Of a stretch of 45,074 nucleotides of DNA, positions 23,414 to 31,039 are shown piece by piece (the stretch's first letter is position 1; every line of letters begins with the position of its first letter). The notes under the pieces were generated by a model, which did not search any database, was not told the DNA's origin, and saw nothing but the letters and a program-made list of their open reading frames with translations. Position numbers and translations under genes: made by a program. The DNA lies in contig CAZCBN010000008.1 of the NCBI GenBank assembly GCA_964496975.1, forward strand, positions 1-45,074. Reading direction: 5' to 3'. Source of the DNA: CAZCBN01 sp964496975. Its GTDB lineage: Bacteria; Planctomycetota; Phycisphaerae; Phycisphaerales; UBA1924.

Positions 23414-24438
23414 GCGTGGCGTGCTCCATCGTCGGTGGCAGCGGGTTCAGCGGCGGGGAGCTTCTTCGCTTGCTCGCGGCGCACCCGCTTGCGCAGGTGG
23501 CGCAGGTGTCGTCGCGGCGGCTTGCGGGTGATGCGGTGTCATCGGCGCACCCGAACCTGCGCGGCCATGTGGCGGTTAACTTCTGCCAGCCCGAAGACAT
23601 CCGCGCGTGCGACGTGCTGTTCCTGTGCATGCCGCACGGGGAGGCGGCGACGCAGATGGACCAGTGGCGTGCGCGTGCGCCGCTGGTGGTGGATCTCTCC
23701 GCCGACTTTCGGCTGCGGAGCCCCGCCGCTTTCGAAGCCGCGTACGGACGATCCCACCCGCGGCCCGAGCTGCTGCCGACGGCGGTGTACGGGCTGCCCG
23801 AGGTGGCGCGCGAGGCGCTTCGCGGGGCGAGCCTCGTCTCCGGTGTCGGGTGCAACGCGACCGCGATGATCCTGGCGCTGCTCCCGTTGGCGCGGGCGGG
23901 TCTGATCGGGCGTGCGATCTGCGACATCAAGGTCGGATCGTCCGAGGCCGGCGCGGATGGCGGCGCCGGTTCGCACCACGCGGTGCGATCGCGGACGGCG
24001 CGGACATACAGCGCGAGCGGGCATCGGCACCTGGCCGAAGTGCGGCAGGCGCTCGGGGAGCTCGATGTCGACGCGACCGTCACATCGGTGGACATGGTGC
24101 GGGGCGTGCTGTGCACGGCGCATGTCTTGCCCACGCGGCGAGTCGATCTCAAGGAGCTGTGGGGGGTGTACCGCGCGGCGTACCGCGGCGAGCCCTTCGT
24201 GCGGCTCGTGGCGGAGCGTTCTGGACTGAATCGCTTCCCGGATCCTCGCGTGCTGATGGGCTCAAACCACGCGGACGTTGGGTTCGCCGTCGATGAGAGC
24301 TCGTGGCGAGTGGTCGTGATGTGCGCCATCGACAACCTCATGAAGGGCGCTGCCGGCTCGGCCCTGCAGTCGATGAACGTGGCGCTGGGTCTCGACGAAG
24401 CTGCGGGCCTTGGCTTCCCGGGGCTACACCCCGCGTGA
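23410..24438 (+). CDS. lysY: LysW-aminoadipate semialdehyde dehydrogenase LysY (ArgC family)
   Basis: 342 residues. NADPH-dependent reductase that turns the LysZ acyl phosphate into a semialdehyde. Rossmann start SIVGGSGFSGGELLRLL, LFLCMPHGEA, VVDLSADFRL, catalytic Cys in SGVGCNATAMI, and the SSEAGADGG/YSASGHRHLAEV segment as in ArgC. The GTG at 23410 overlaps the lysX stop (GTGA), so the two are coupled. Family knowledge: LysY is the ArgC homologue used on LysW-bound substrate; the neighbours support that over a plain ArgC. Confidence 0.92.
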   Translation: MSVACSIVGGSGFSGGELLRLLAAHPLAQVAQVSSRRLAGDAVSSAHPNLRGHVAVNFCQPEDIRACDVLFLCMPHGEAATQMDQWRARAPLVVDLSADFRLRSPAAFEAAYGRSHPRPELLPTAVYGLPEVAREALRGASLVSGVGCNATAMILALLPLARAGLIGRAICDIKVGSSEAGADGGAGSHHAVRSRTARTYSASGHRHLAEVRQALGELDVDATVTSVDMVRGVLCTAHVLPTRRVDLKELWGVYRAAYRGEPFVRLVAERSGLNRFPDPRVLMGSNHADVGFAVDESSWRVVVMCAIDNLMKGAAGSALQSMNVALGLDEAAGLGFPGLHPA

Positions 24439-24464
24439 ATGCAGCGGCCGGAGGGATGGGCGGC

Positions 24465-25301
24465 ATGACAACGGTGGTCATCAAGATCGGCGGAGGCGCG
24501 GGCATTGACCCGGAGTCGCTTGCGCCGGAGATCGCGGGTCTCGTGCGCGCGGGCGAGCGTGTCGTCGTCGTGCACGGCGGGTCGAACGAGGTTGACACAC
24601 TCTCGGCGGCACTCGGCCATCCGCCGCGAACGCTCACCAGTCCGAGTGGGCACACGTCTCGGCGAACCGATCGACGGACGCTCGAGATCTTCGAAATGGC
24701 GTGCTGCGGAAAGGTGAACAAGGGACTTGTTGAGCGGCTCCGCCGCGAGGGCGTGGACGCCGTCGGACTGAGCGGGCTGGACGGAGGGCTCTGGGTCGGC
24801 GTGCGGAAGGACGCCATCCGAGCCGTCGAGGACGGCCGAACGGTGGTCGTTCGCGACGACCTGTCCGGCCGCGTGGAAGCGGTCGACGCCGGGCTCTTGA
24901 TGATGCTTCTCGCCGCCGGTCGGGTGCCGGTGTTGGCGCCGCCCGCGGTGACGCGCGAGGGCGTGGCGATCAACGTCGACGCCGACCGGGCGGCCGCCGC
25001 GACGGCCGTCGCGCTGCGTGCTGACGAGCTGCTGCTGCTGTCGAATGTCCCTGGACTGTTGGCCGACGCGACGAACGAGGCCTCGCTGATCCGATGCGTC
25101 GATGCGGCGGGGCTTCACGCGGCACGAGCCGCGGCGACGGGGCGCATGAAGAACAAGGTTCTCGCAGCCGAGGAGGCACTGTCCGGTGGGGTGCCGCGAG
25201 TCATCATCGGCCGTGCGCAGGTGGCCCCGGGCGGCGACGGCGCGGTGGCGCGGGCCCGAGCGGGTGGGGGGACGGTCTTCTCGATGGCAGTTCCGGTGTG
25301 A
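24465..25301 (+). CDS. lysZ: LysW-aminoadipate kinase LysZ (ArgB family)
   Basis: 278 residues of the amino-acid kinase fold. It phosphorylates the side-chain carboxylate of LysW-bound substrate. Seen: VIKIGGGAGID (N-terminal Lys and Gly loop), VVVVHGGSNEVDTLS, GLSGLDGGLW, VNVD-like INVDADRAAAA and LLLLSNVPGLL, with TGRMKNKVLAAEEAL near the end. The HGGSNEVD and GHPPR region matches LysZ rather than N-acetylglutamate kinases. ATG at 24465 has GGAGGG 9 nt before it; an ATG at 24456 is possible. 26 nt after lysY. Confidence 0.92.
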   Translation: MTTVVIKIGGGAGIDPESLAPEIAGLVRAGERVVVVHGGSNEVDTLSAALGHPPRTLTSPSGHTSRRTDRRTLEIFEMACCGKVNKGLVERLRREGVDAVGLSGLDGGLWVGVRKDAIRAVEDGRTVVVRDDLSGRVEAVDAGLLMMLLAAGRVPVLAPPAVTREGVAINVDADRAAAATAVALRADELLLLSNVPGLLADATNEASLIRCVDAAGLHAARAAATGRMKNKVLAAEEALSGGVPRVIIGRAQVAPGGDGAVARARAGGGTVFSMAVPV

Positions 25302-25315
25302 GTGGAGGGGCAGCG

Positions 25316-26482
25316 ATGCCGATCGACGATGCGGCGGCCGAGGCGTTGCTGCTGGAGCTTGTGTCGACGCCGAGTGTGTCGGGCCAGGAACACGCGGCCG
25401 TGGACGTGTTCGTCCGCCACGCGGCGAAGCTCGGACTTCGCGCCTGGATCGACGAAGCCGGCAACGCCGTCGCGGAGCGTGGCGCCCCGGGCGCGGCGGT
25501 ACAGGTGTTCCTACTCGGGCACATCGACACGGTGCCGGGGGAGATCCCGGTGAGGGTCGAGGCCCGGGTGCTGCACGGGCGTGGAAGCGTCGACGCAAAG
25601 GGCCCGCTGGCGGCAATGGTGATGGCGGCGGCTGTTGCAGCCCTGCCCGACGGCGTGCGCATCACGGTCGCAGGTGCCGTGGGCGAGGAGACGCCCGTGT
25701 CGCCCGGCGCGCGGCACTTGGCGAGTGTGCATCGACCGGCTGCGTGCATCGTCGGCGAGCCGAGCGGGTGGGACGGCGTGACGCTGGGCTATAAGGGGCG
25801 ACTCATTGTCGATGCCGCGTGCGAGCGCGCGGGTGCACACTCGGCAGGGCCTTCCGGGTCGGCGTGCGATGCGCTCCTCGGGTGGTGGGCGGATGTGTGC
25901 CATGATGTCGAGACCATGAACGCGGGCCGCGAGCGCGTGTTCGAGCGCGTGCAAGCGGGCGTGCGCTCGATGGGATCGGACGACGACGGGCTCAGGCAGA
26001 GAGCGATGCTGCGCGCCGGCTTCCGACTGCCGCCGGGTGTTGACCCGACGGCGTTGGAGCAGCGTGTGCGACAGCTCGGCGAGCGGCACGCGGTTGAGGC
26101 TGTGTGCTCGGGGCACGAGCGAGCCGTTTCCTCTGACCGAAATGATGCGGCGGCACGTGCGGTATCCGCTGGGATCCGGGCCGAAGGCGGACGTCCGAGG
26201 CCGAAGCACAAGACGGGCACCTCCGACCTGAACGTCGTAGCGCCCGTGTGGCGCTGCCCGATCGTGGCGTACGGGCCGGGGGACAGCACGCTGGATCACA
26301 CCCTGGGGGAGCGACGATGGCTGGACGAGTTCGCGCTTTCGGTGCGTGTGCTCACCCGGGCAATCGAAACGCTCGCCCGCGAGTTGGTTGCGCCGTGTCG
26401 CGCCGGCGACCATGCGGGTGACGCGGTGCCGCACGACCACGATAGATGGCGGGAGAGCACTTCAGGCTCTCGCGTCACATGA
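25316..26482 (+). CDS. lysK: LysW-lysine/ornithine hydrolase LysK (M20 family)
   Basis: 388 residues of the M20 zinc peptidase family. It cleaves the finished lysine (or ornithine) from LysW. Seen: LVSTPSVSGQE, LLGHIDTVPGEI (zinc His and Asp), GRGSVDAKGPLAAM, GEETPVSPGARH (catalytic Glu), VGEPSGWDGVTLGYKGR, KHKTGTSDLNVV and YGPGDSTLDHT. ATG at 25316 follows GGAGGGG, 14 nt after lysZ. Its last 8 bp overlap the 3' end of the convergent YciI-like gene. The aminotransferase LysJ expected in the pathway is absent from the cluster. Confidence 0.92.
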   Translation: MPIDDAAAEALLLELVSTPSVSGQEHAAVDVFVRHAAKLGLRAWIDEAGNAVAERGAPGAAVQVFLLGHIDTVPGEIPVRVEARVLHGRGSVDAKGPLAAMVMAAAVAALPDGVRITVAGAVGEETPVSPGARHLASVHRPAACIVGEPSGWDGVTLGYKGRLIVDAACERAGAHSAGPSGSACDALLGWWADVCHDVETMNAGRERVFERVQAGVRSMGSDDDGLRQRAMLRAGFRLPPGVDPTALEQRVRQLGERHAVEAVCSGHERAVSSDRNDAAARAVSAGIRAEGGRPRPKHKTGTSDLNVVAPVWRCPIVAYGPGDSTLDHTLGERRWLDEFALSVRVLTRAIETLARELVAPCRAGDHAGDAVPHDHDRWRESTSGSRVT

Positions 26483-26897
26483 TGGCCGCAGACTGTGTGG
26501 AGAACGCCACACTGAAGCGAAGACTGCCATCATTCAGAAGCCAAGGTCGTATGCTGAAGGAACGTACACCCGAGGCGTGCAACGGGTCGTGAGTCGCGAT
26601 CTCGACGGCCCGCTCGTACGATGCGGCCGCGTAAATCAGAAGCCCGTCGCCGGACCACGTCGTTGGGTCGTCGTTCATCAACGGGCCGGCCATGAACAGC
26701 TCGCCGGATGCTTCAAGGCCGGCGAGGTACGCCAAGTGATCAGGCAGGTACGGCTTTAGCGCAGCGATCGGGCCTAACGCTGTGGACGTCACGACAAAGA
26801 GCTGCTTCCGAAGGCGTCCCTCGCTCGCCCTGTACGCGTTGTCGGCGGGGAGAACCTCGCGACCCCCATGGCTGTTGGATGGACTGAGCTCGGCCAT
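26475..26897 (-). CDS. YciI-like (YCII-related) protein
   Basis: 140 residues. The C-terminal 95 residues have the YciI/dimeric alpha-beta barrel pattern: LPDHLAYLAGLEASGELFMA, then GDGLLIYAAASYERAVEI and HDPLHASGVRSFSIRPW, with the His and Asp/His positions used in the putative active site of YciI proteins. Biochemical roles are mostly unknown; some members act as dehydrochlorinase-like enzymes. About 40 N-terminal residues precede the domain. ATG at 26897 has GGAGG at 6 nt. Last gene of a minus-strand run; 113 bp separate it from the isochorismatase-like gene. Confidence 0.8.
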   Translation of the reverse strand: MAELSPSNSHGGREVLPADNAYRASEGRLRKQLFVVTSTALGPIAALKPYLPDHLAYLAGLEASGELFMAGPLMNDDPTTWSGDGLLIYAAASYERAVEIATHDPLHASGVRSFSIRPWLLNDGSLRFSVAFSTQSAAIM

Positions 26898-27010
26898 CAA
26901 GTTCCTCCAAAGACGGCGCAACCGGAATGTCACCACGAGAGCATATCGATCTCACGAGGGCGCACGCCTGATGAGTGCCGTCAAGCAGCTTCGCAGCAGT
27001 CGTCACGCAC

Positions 27011-27607
27011 TCATGCGATCGGGGGGAGAACCTCCTGGAACAGAAGGCCGATGAGGCGCGTCCCCTCAGGCGTGCTCCAGTCTTGGGCGAGTTCGGCGAT
27101 CACGGTATTCGTCGCGGTCAGCACGACACCGGCGCCGTGCATGCGTCGCCTGGAGGTCTCCTCGCTGAGCTCGAACGGTGAGCCCGACGCGTCTAGCACG
27201 GCCTGCACTCCGTAGCCCTCGCGTGCCGCGCTGATGGATGGAAACACGAGGCACACGTCCGTCGTCACGCCCGCCATGACAAGGTTGGTCCGCTTTGTCG
27301 CGGCAACGGCGTTGCGGAAGTTAGCATCCGTCCACGCGTTGACAATGCCGGCCCGCTTGATCCGCCGCTCGAACGCTGCGGGCAGAACCTCGGCCAGCTC
27401 GGGAATCAGCGGCCCCTGGACCCGGTCCTCCTGCGAACTGGTGAGCACGACCGGCATGCCGAGAACCTTCGCGGCCTTGGCCAAGGCGATGGTGTTGCGT
27501 CGGACGCGATCGAGCGGCAGGTTCTTGATGAGTTGCATCGTTCCGACCTGGTGGTCGATCAGAAGCAGTGCGGTGTTCGACGCGGAGAATGGCGAATGTG
27601 GCATCAT
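27011..27607 (-). CDS. Isochorismatase-like cysteine hydrolase
   Basis: 198 residues. The catalytic triad of the family is complete: Asp18 in LLLIDHQ, Lys84 in RRIKRAG and Cys119 in GVTTDVCLVF. Related proteins hydrolyse carbamates, nicotinamide or ureidoacrylate; the motif set resembles YcaC-like hydrolases of unknown substrate (the LIDHQVGTMQLI opening is typical). ATG at 27607 follows AGGGGGAC at 4 nt; a second ATG is at 27604. 13 nt downstream of the NAD(P)-binding gene, so in the same operon. Confidence 0.88.
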   Translation of the reverse strand: MMPHSPFSASNTALLLIDHQVGTMQLIKNLPLDRVRRNTIALAKAAKVLGMPVVLTSSQEDRVQGPLIPELAEVLPAAFERRIKRAGIVNAWTDANFRNAVAATKRTNLVMAGVTTDVCLVFPSISAAREGYGVQAVLDASGSPFELSEETSRRRMHGAGVVLTATNTVIAELAQDWSTPEGTRLIGLLFQEVLPPIA

Positions 27608-27620
27608 TCAGTCCCCCTGT

Positions 27621-28268
27621 TCAGTACGCCAACGCCGGGTGGCGTCGGATCCACTTCGGGCGAAACAGTTCGTCGAGCATGAACTCCGCGGTGTGCTCGC
27701 GAGAGATCTTCCAGCCGCCGGGCGGGTTCCAGCGATCAGCAACCCGGAACGAAGCCTCCGGCCGGTGGCCGATGAACATCGACGGCCTCACGATCGTCCA
27801 GTCAAGACTCGTCGCCGCCACGATCGCCTCAGCAGCGGCCATGTCGTCGTAGATTCGGCGCAGGATGACTGGCTTGACGAACGCCTTGAAGAAGATCGGG
27901 AAGTTCCTGTCGGCCTCGTGCCCGGATGACGTGACGACAAGAAGACGTGTCACGCCGACGCGCTGCATGGAGTCGACAATCGCGCGGAAAGCACTGCTGT
28001 AAAGGCCGGCCGGATCCAGGCCCCTCGGACCGAGCGCGGAGACGACGGCCGACGCAGATGCGATCGCCCGGTCCATCGAAGCCGGATCGCCGAACGCTGC
28101 CTGCACGGCCTCAACGTTCGGGTGCGCGGCAAACCTCCCGAGCCGTGCGGGATCGCGGACTACCGCGCGGACGCGCAGGCCCGCGGGGGCCGAGCGCTCG
28201 AGCAGCGCGAGCCCGGTGCGCCCCGATGCCCCGAAGAGAACGAGTGGTCCCGCCATGATCTGCGTCAT
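27621..28268 (-). CDS. NAD(P)-binding protein (NmrA/atypical SDR type)
   Basis: 215 residues. Rossmann start LVLFGASGRTGLALLERS (GxxGxxG), then AVVRDPARLGRF, AFGDPASMDRAI, AVVSALGPRG, LLVVTSSGHEAD and the DWTIVRPSMFIG strand, all typical of NmrA-like or atypical short-chain dehydrogenases. No classical YxxxK is clear, so it could be a redox sensor or reductase. The start ATG at 28268 overlaps the stop of the upstream hydrolase gene (ATGA). Confidence 0.85.
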   Translation of the reverse strand: MTQIMAGPLVLFGASGRTGLALLERSAPAGLRVRAVVRDPARLGRFAAHPNVEAVQAAFGDPASMDRAIASASAVVSALGPRGLDPAGLYSSAFRAIVDSMQRVGVTRLLVVTSSGHEADRNFPIFFKAFVKPVILRRIYDDMAAAEAIVAATSLDWTIVRPSMFIGHRPEASFRVADRWNPPGGWKISREHTAEFMLDELFRPKWIRRHPALAY

Positions 28269-29104
28269 CGTGCTGCCTCCCGCGCAGCGTCAAGTCCCGC
28301 GCGAAGATGCCGCTCCACCTCATCAGGCCGCTCTTCGCACACCCAATGCCCGCACAGCGGAATGACGCCGCCGCGGGCGTCGCTCGCGACCTGTCTCACG
28401 CTCTCGTACACCGCCCCGCCGAGCGAGTACGAACCACCGAATCCAAAGACGGGCACCGCGAGTCGTCGCTCGGGGAGCGCGCGAATCTGGGCCGCGGAGG
28501 CGTCGAGCGATCGGTAGTGCTCCAGCCCAGCCCGCAGCGCGCCGGGCCGTGACATCTGCCGCGCGTACTCGTCCACGGTGTGTGGGGAGAAGGCCCCCTT
28601 GTCGTACGCAAACTCCGTAAAGAAGTGTTCGATGTAGTGTCGCTCCCGCCCCGAGATCAGCGACTCCGCGAGATCTCGGGTCGCATGAAACGAGAAGTGC
28701 CAGAGGTCACGGGCATAGTCGGGAATGCCAGGGCCCGAGAGACCGAACAGCGGAGCTTCAANNNNNNNNNNATGCGACGCGGCCAGGGCGTACGCGACCG
28801 GGCCGCCCAGGTCATGCGCCGCGACCGCGATCCGGTTGTGGCCAAGGGCCTCCGCGATGCCCGCGATGTCCTTTGCCTGCGTCAGGACGTCGTAGCCCGT
28901 CGCGGGACGTTCACTGTCACCGAAGCCACGCAGATCGGGCATCACAATGGTGGCACGGTGCAATAACCGATCGGCCATGTCCCGCCACTCGAGCCACGTC
29001 TGAGGCCAGCCGTGCAGCAAGTAGAGCGGGTCGCCCCGGCCCCCGACGACGACGTGCATCCGAAGGCCGTTGCTCTGGATGAGATGATGCTCGAGGGCTG
29101 TCAC
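28265..29104 (-). CDS. Epoxide-hydrolase-like alpha/beta hydrolase, interrupted by assembly gap
   Basis: About 280 residues as assembled. HGWPQTWLEWRDM gives the oxyanion His-Gly and VMPDLRGFGDSERP follows. The nucleophile position is Asp98 in AAHDLGGPVAYALA, which makes it epoxide hydrolase or haloalkane dehalogenase-like. The catalytic His is in CGHWVCEERPDEV. Ten Ns (28762-28771) fall after AASH. The homologous stretch normally carries about ten residues, with the family pattern HPxxVxxLxVLEAP, where only about four codons are shown. GTG at 29104 (GTGA overlap with the upstream stop) has GGAG at 6 nt; GTG at 29107 is an alternative. Confidence 0.82.
   Translation of the reverse strand: MTALEHHLIQSNGLRMHVVVGGRGDPLYLLHGWPQTWLEWRDMADRLLHRATIVMPDLRGFGDSERPATGYDVLTQAKDIAGIAEALGHNRIAVAAHDLGGPVAYALAASHXXXXEAPLFGLSGPGIPDYARDLWHFSFHATRDLAESLISGRERHYIEHFFTEFAYDKGAFSPHTVDEYARQMSRPGALRAGLEHYRSLDASAAQIRALPERRLAVPVFGFGGSYSLGGAVYESVRQVASDARGGVIPLCGHWVCEERPDEVERHLRAGLDAAREAAR
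28762..28771. other. Assembly gap (10 N)
   Basis: A run of exactly ten Ns inside the hydrolase gene. Reading is in frame on both sides, but the family spacing suggests about 28 nt are really missing, 18 more than shown. Confidence 0.97.
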
Positions 29105-30042
29105 CACACGATCTCCGGATGGAGCACCACGCCAAAGCGTTCCGAGAGCGCCCGAATGCGGTCGAGTTCCGCGGCATCGGCCTCGGGAATGCCCTGCCCC
29201 GGCCGCGCGGGTCTTCCGGCAAGGCTCACAAACTCATCGAAACCTGCCGGGGTAACGATCGCGAGAAACTCTGCATCGGCGTCACCGGTGTTCCGGAAGC
29301 AGTGGGGGATGCCCCGGGGAAGCACGGCGGTGTCACCCCCCCGTCCGCTAACCACCGTGCCGTTGGCGTAGAACGAAACATCGCCCCGTAGGACGTGAAA
29401 AATCTCCTCATCGGCCGTGTGCGTGTGCACGACCGGACCCCCGCCCGGCGGGATGCGGAAGTGAACGACGCAGAGTCGGGAACTCAGTGCTGATGCGGCT
29501 AGCTTGATCGTGTACTCGTCGCTCGCGAGCCAGTACCGATCGCCCTCGTGTGAACGAATGACCCGGAGCGTGTCGGGATCGGGTGCAAGGCGATGCGTGT
29601 GCGGCCCGAGCGGCTCCACATTGTGGACTTCCCACACCGCCATCTCGGCGCGTAGGGTGCTCGGTGTCGGGCTTCCGGCGACGCGAAAGAACGCGTCCTC
29701 CAGTGCTCCGGGCGTGATAATCGTCAACACACGGGTATCGGCCTCGGCCGCCGAGACACGGTGCGGAAGCCCCCGCGGGGCCACCGCGAGATCACCAGGC
29801 CGCAGGGTGATGCAGTGGTAAGGCGTCTCAACGTCCAACGATCCGTCAAGGACGTAGAAGATCTCGTCCTCGCTGCCGTGGCAATGGGGAGGAGTCGGCC
29901 CGCTCGCCTTCGGCATGTGCGCGATCTGCACACAAAGCCGCCCCCCTGTGTCCGAAGCACGCACCGGGAAGCGGAGCCGCGCGCCGAACCAGTCCAAGCT
30001 CGGCCCGCTGTCCGCTCTCTCGACTCGGATGGCTCTCGCCAC
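29101..30042 (-). CDS. Bicupin protein (quercetin 2,3-dioxygenase-like)
   Basis: 313 residues with two cupin barrels. Cupin 1: PTPPHCHGSEDEIFYVLDGSL and later GLPHRVSA. Cupin 2: VVHTHTADEEIFHVLRGDVSF and GIPHCFRNTG. Both keep the HxH..E..H metal-binding set (HCH/HTH, Glu, His), so each could bind a metal as in flavonol 2,4-dioxygenases. It could also be a sugar- or quinone-handling bicupin of another kind. GTG at 30042 follows GAGGAGG at 6 nt. First gene of a tightly packed minus-strand operon, 118 bp after the MarR gene. Confidence 0.86.
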   Translation of the reverse strand: MARAIRVERADSGPSLDWFGARLRFPVRASDTGGRLCVQIAHMPKASGPTPPHCHGSEDEIFYVLDGSLDVETPYHCITLRPGDLAVAPRGLPHRVSAAEADTRVLTIITPGALEDAFFRVAGSPTPSTLRAEMAVWEVHNVEPLGPHTHRLAPDPDTLRVIRSHEGDRYWLASDEYTIKLAASALSSRLCVVHFRIPPGGGPVVHTHTADEEIFHVLRGDVSFYANGTVVSGRGGDTAVLPRGIPHCFRNTGDADAEFLAIVTPAGFDEFVSLAGRPARPGQGIPEADAAELDRIRALSERFGVVLHPEIVW

Positions 30043-30092
30043 AGCCCCTCCTCTTGCAACGCGCTGCAACGGTCCGGCGGCAGACGCGGACT

Positions 30093-30111
30093 GACAGCCG
30101 AGTATACTGTC
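30093..30111. promoter_or_regulatory. Candidate promoter/operator before the bicupin operon
   Basis: An inverted repeat GACAG (30093-30097)/CTGTC (30107-30111) overlaps the perfect 8-bp palindrome AGTATACT (30101-30108). On the minus strand TATACT here would be a good -10 box for the bicupin operon, about 60 nt upstream of its start. The position, just after the MarR gene, suits a MarR operator. Confidence 0.4.
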
Positions 30112-30160
30112 GTATCGCTGACACATCAGCAATCAGTTTCGCGGCGGCGGCCGAATTCGC

Positions 30161-30577
30161 TCAGATCGAAAGAAAACTCGGGATCCGCGCGAGCAGCGCC
30201 CGCAGCGTGCGGTGCTCCTCCGCGCTGAAGCCAGCAAAGAAGTCGGACGCAACATCCGCCGTCGTTTTCTCCAGCCGCGGGAGCAGCACCCGCCCGCGGC
30301 GGGAAAGGTGAATCTGCCGGATCCGTCGATTCGCCGCAACGGTCCGACGTTCGATCAGCCCCTGGCTCTCCAACTGGGCAACGACGCGGGACACGCCGCC
30401 GCTGTCGAGGTTCATCCACCGCGACAGCTCAGCGGCGGTACGGCAGTCGTGCCGTCCGATCGAGACCAGCGCGCCCCACTGGGCGGACGTCACGCCATGC
30501 GCAGCCAGGCGCGAGTCGAGCTCGCGGCGCATACCCATGTACACCCGATGGATGTGATAGCCGACACTCTGGGTCAA
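30161..30577 (-). CDS. MarR-family transcriptional regulator
   Basis: 138 residues with the winged helix-turn-helix of MarR: VTSAQWGALVSIGRHDCRTAAELSRWMNLDSGGVSRVVAQLESQGLI, then the wing RRTVAANRRIRQIHLS. N-terminal and C-terminal dimerisation helices are present. MarR proteins usually repress neighbouring detoxification genes and are released by phenolics or oxidants. The start is uncertain. TTG at 30577 has no ribosome site. An in-frame CTG at 30592 has an AGGGG about 6 nt before it and would add MSEYD. It sits upstream of, and in the same direction as, the bicupin operon. Confidence 0.88.
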   Translation of the reverse strand: MTQSVGYHIHRVYMGMRRELDSRLAAHGVTSAQWGALVSIGRHDCRTAAELSRWMNLDSGGVSRVVAQLESQGLIERRTVAANRRIRQIHLSRRGRVLLPRLEKTTADVASDFFAGFSAEEHRTLRALLARIPSFLSI

Positions 30578-31039
30578 GTCGTATTCAGACAGCGCAGGCC
30601 CCTTTGATCCTCCCCCGGGTACCGATGCCGGATTCTACCAGCGGCCCGGCTTCCCGAGAACCCGCGCCCGACTCGGTGATGTGCATGGGCAACCGCACAA
30701 AGCCTCGCGTCAACGAGAGGCCCGTCGCCCGGTGCGCGGCGGGTGCGCTCTCTGTTGCTGATCAGCCGCGGTGAGTCAAGGGCGATCCCCCGGGTCAGCG
30801 CACGCCATGCACCACCCCGAGGGCCGCTCGCCGCCGGCCGTTCGCGCGACGCAGCGGCCGTCTTCGGTGCCGCACGTCTGTCGCCTCGGATCCGGATGCA
30901 TGCCCTCCCGTCCGTTCGCCGTCCGACACCTCCCCTTGTGTGCGAGTGGCTGCGCTTCGCCGTCAGTCGACGAGCCGAAGATCATCGCGTGCCGGCTCGG
31001 CCACCGTGCAAGCCGCGAGGCAATCGCCCGCGACGGCGA
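30578..31039. other. Intergenic region between MarR gene and RND pump
   Basis: About 460 bp. Overlapping open frames on both strands lack ribosome sites or recognisable domains. No terminator with a T run is seen for the pump gene that ends at 31040. Confidence 0.5.
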
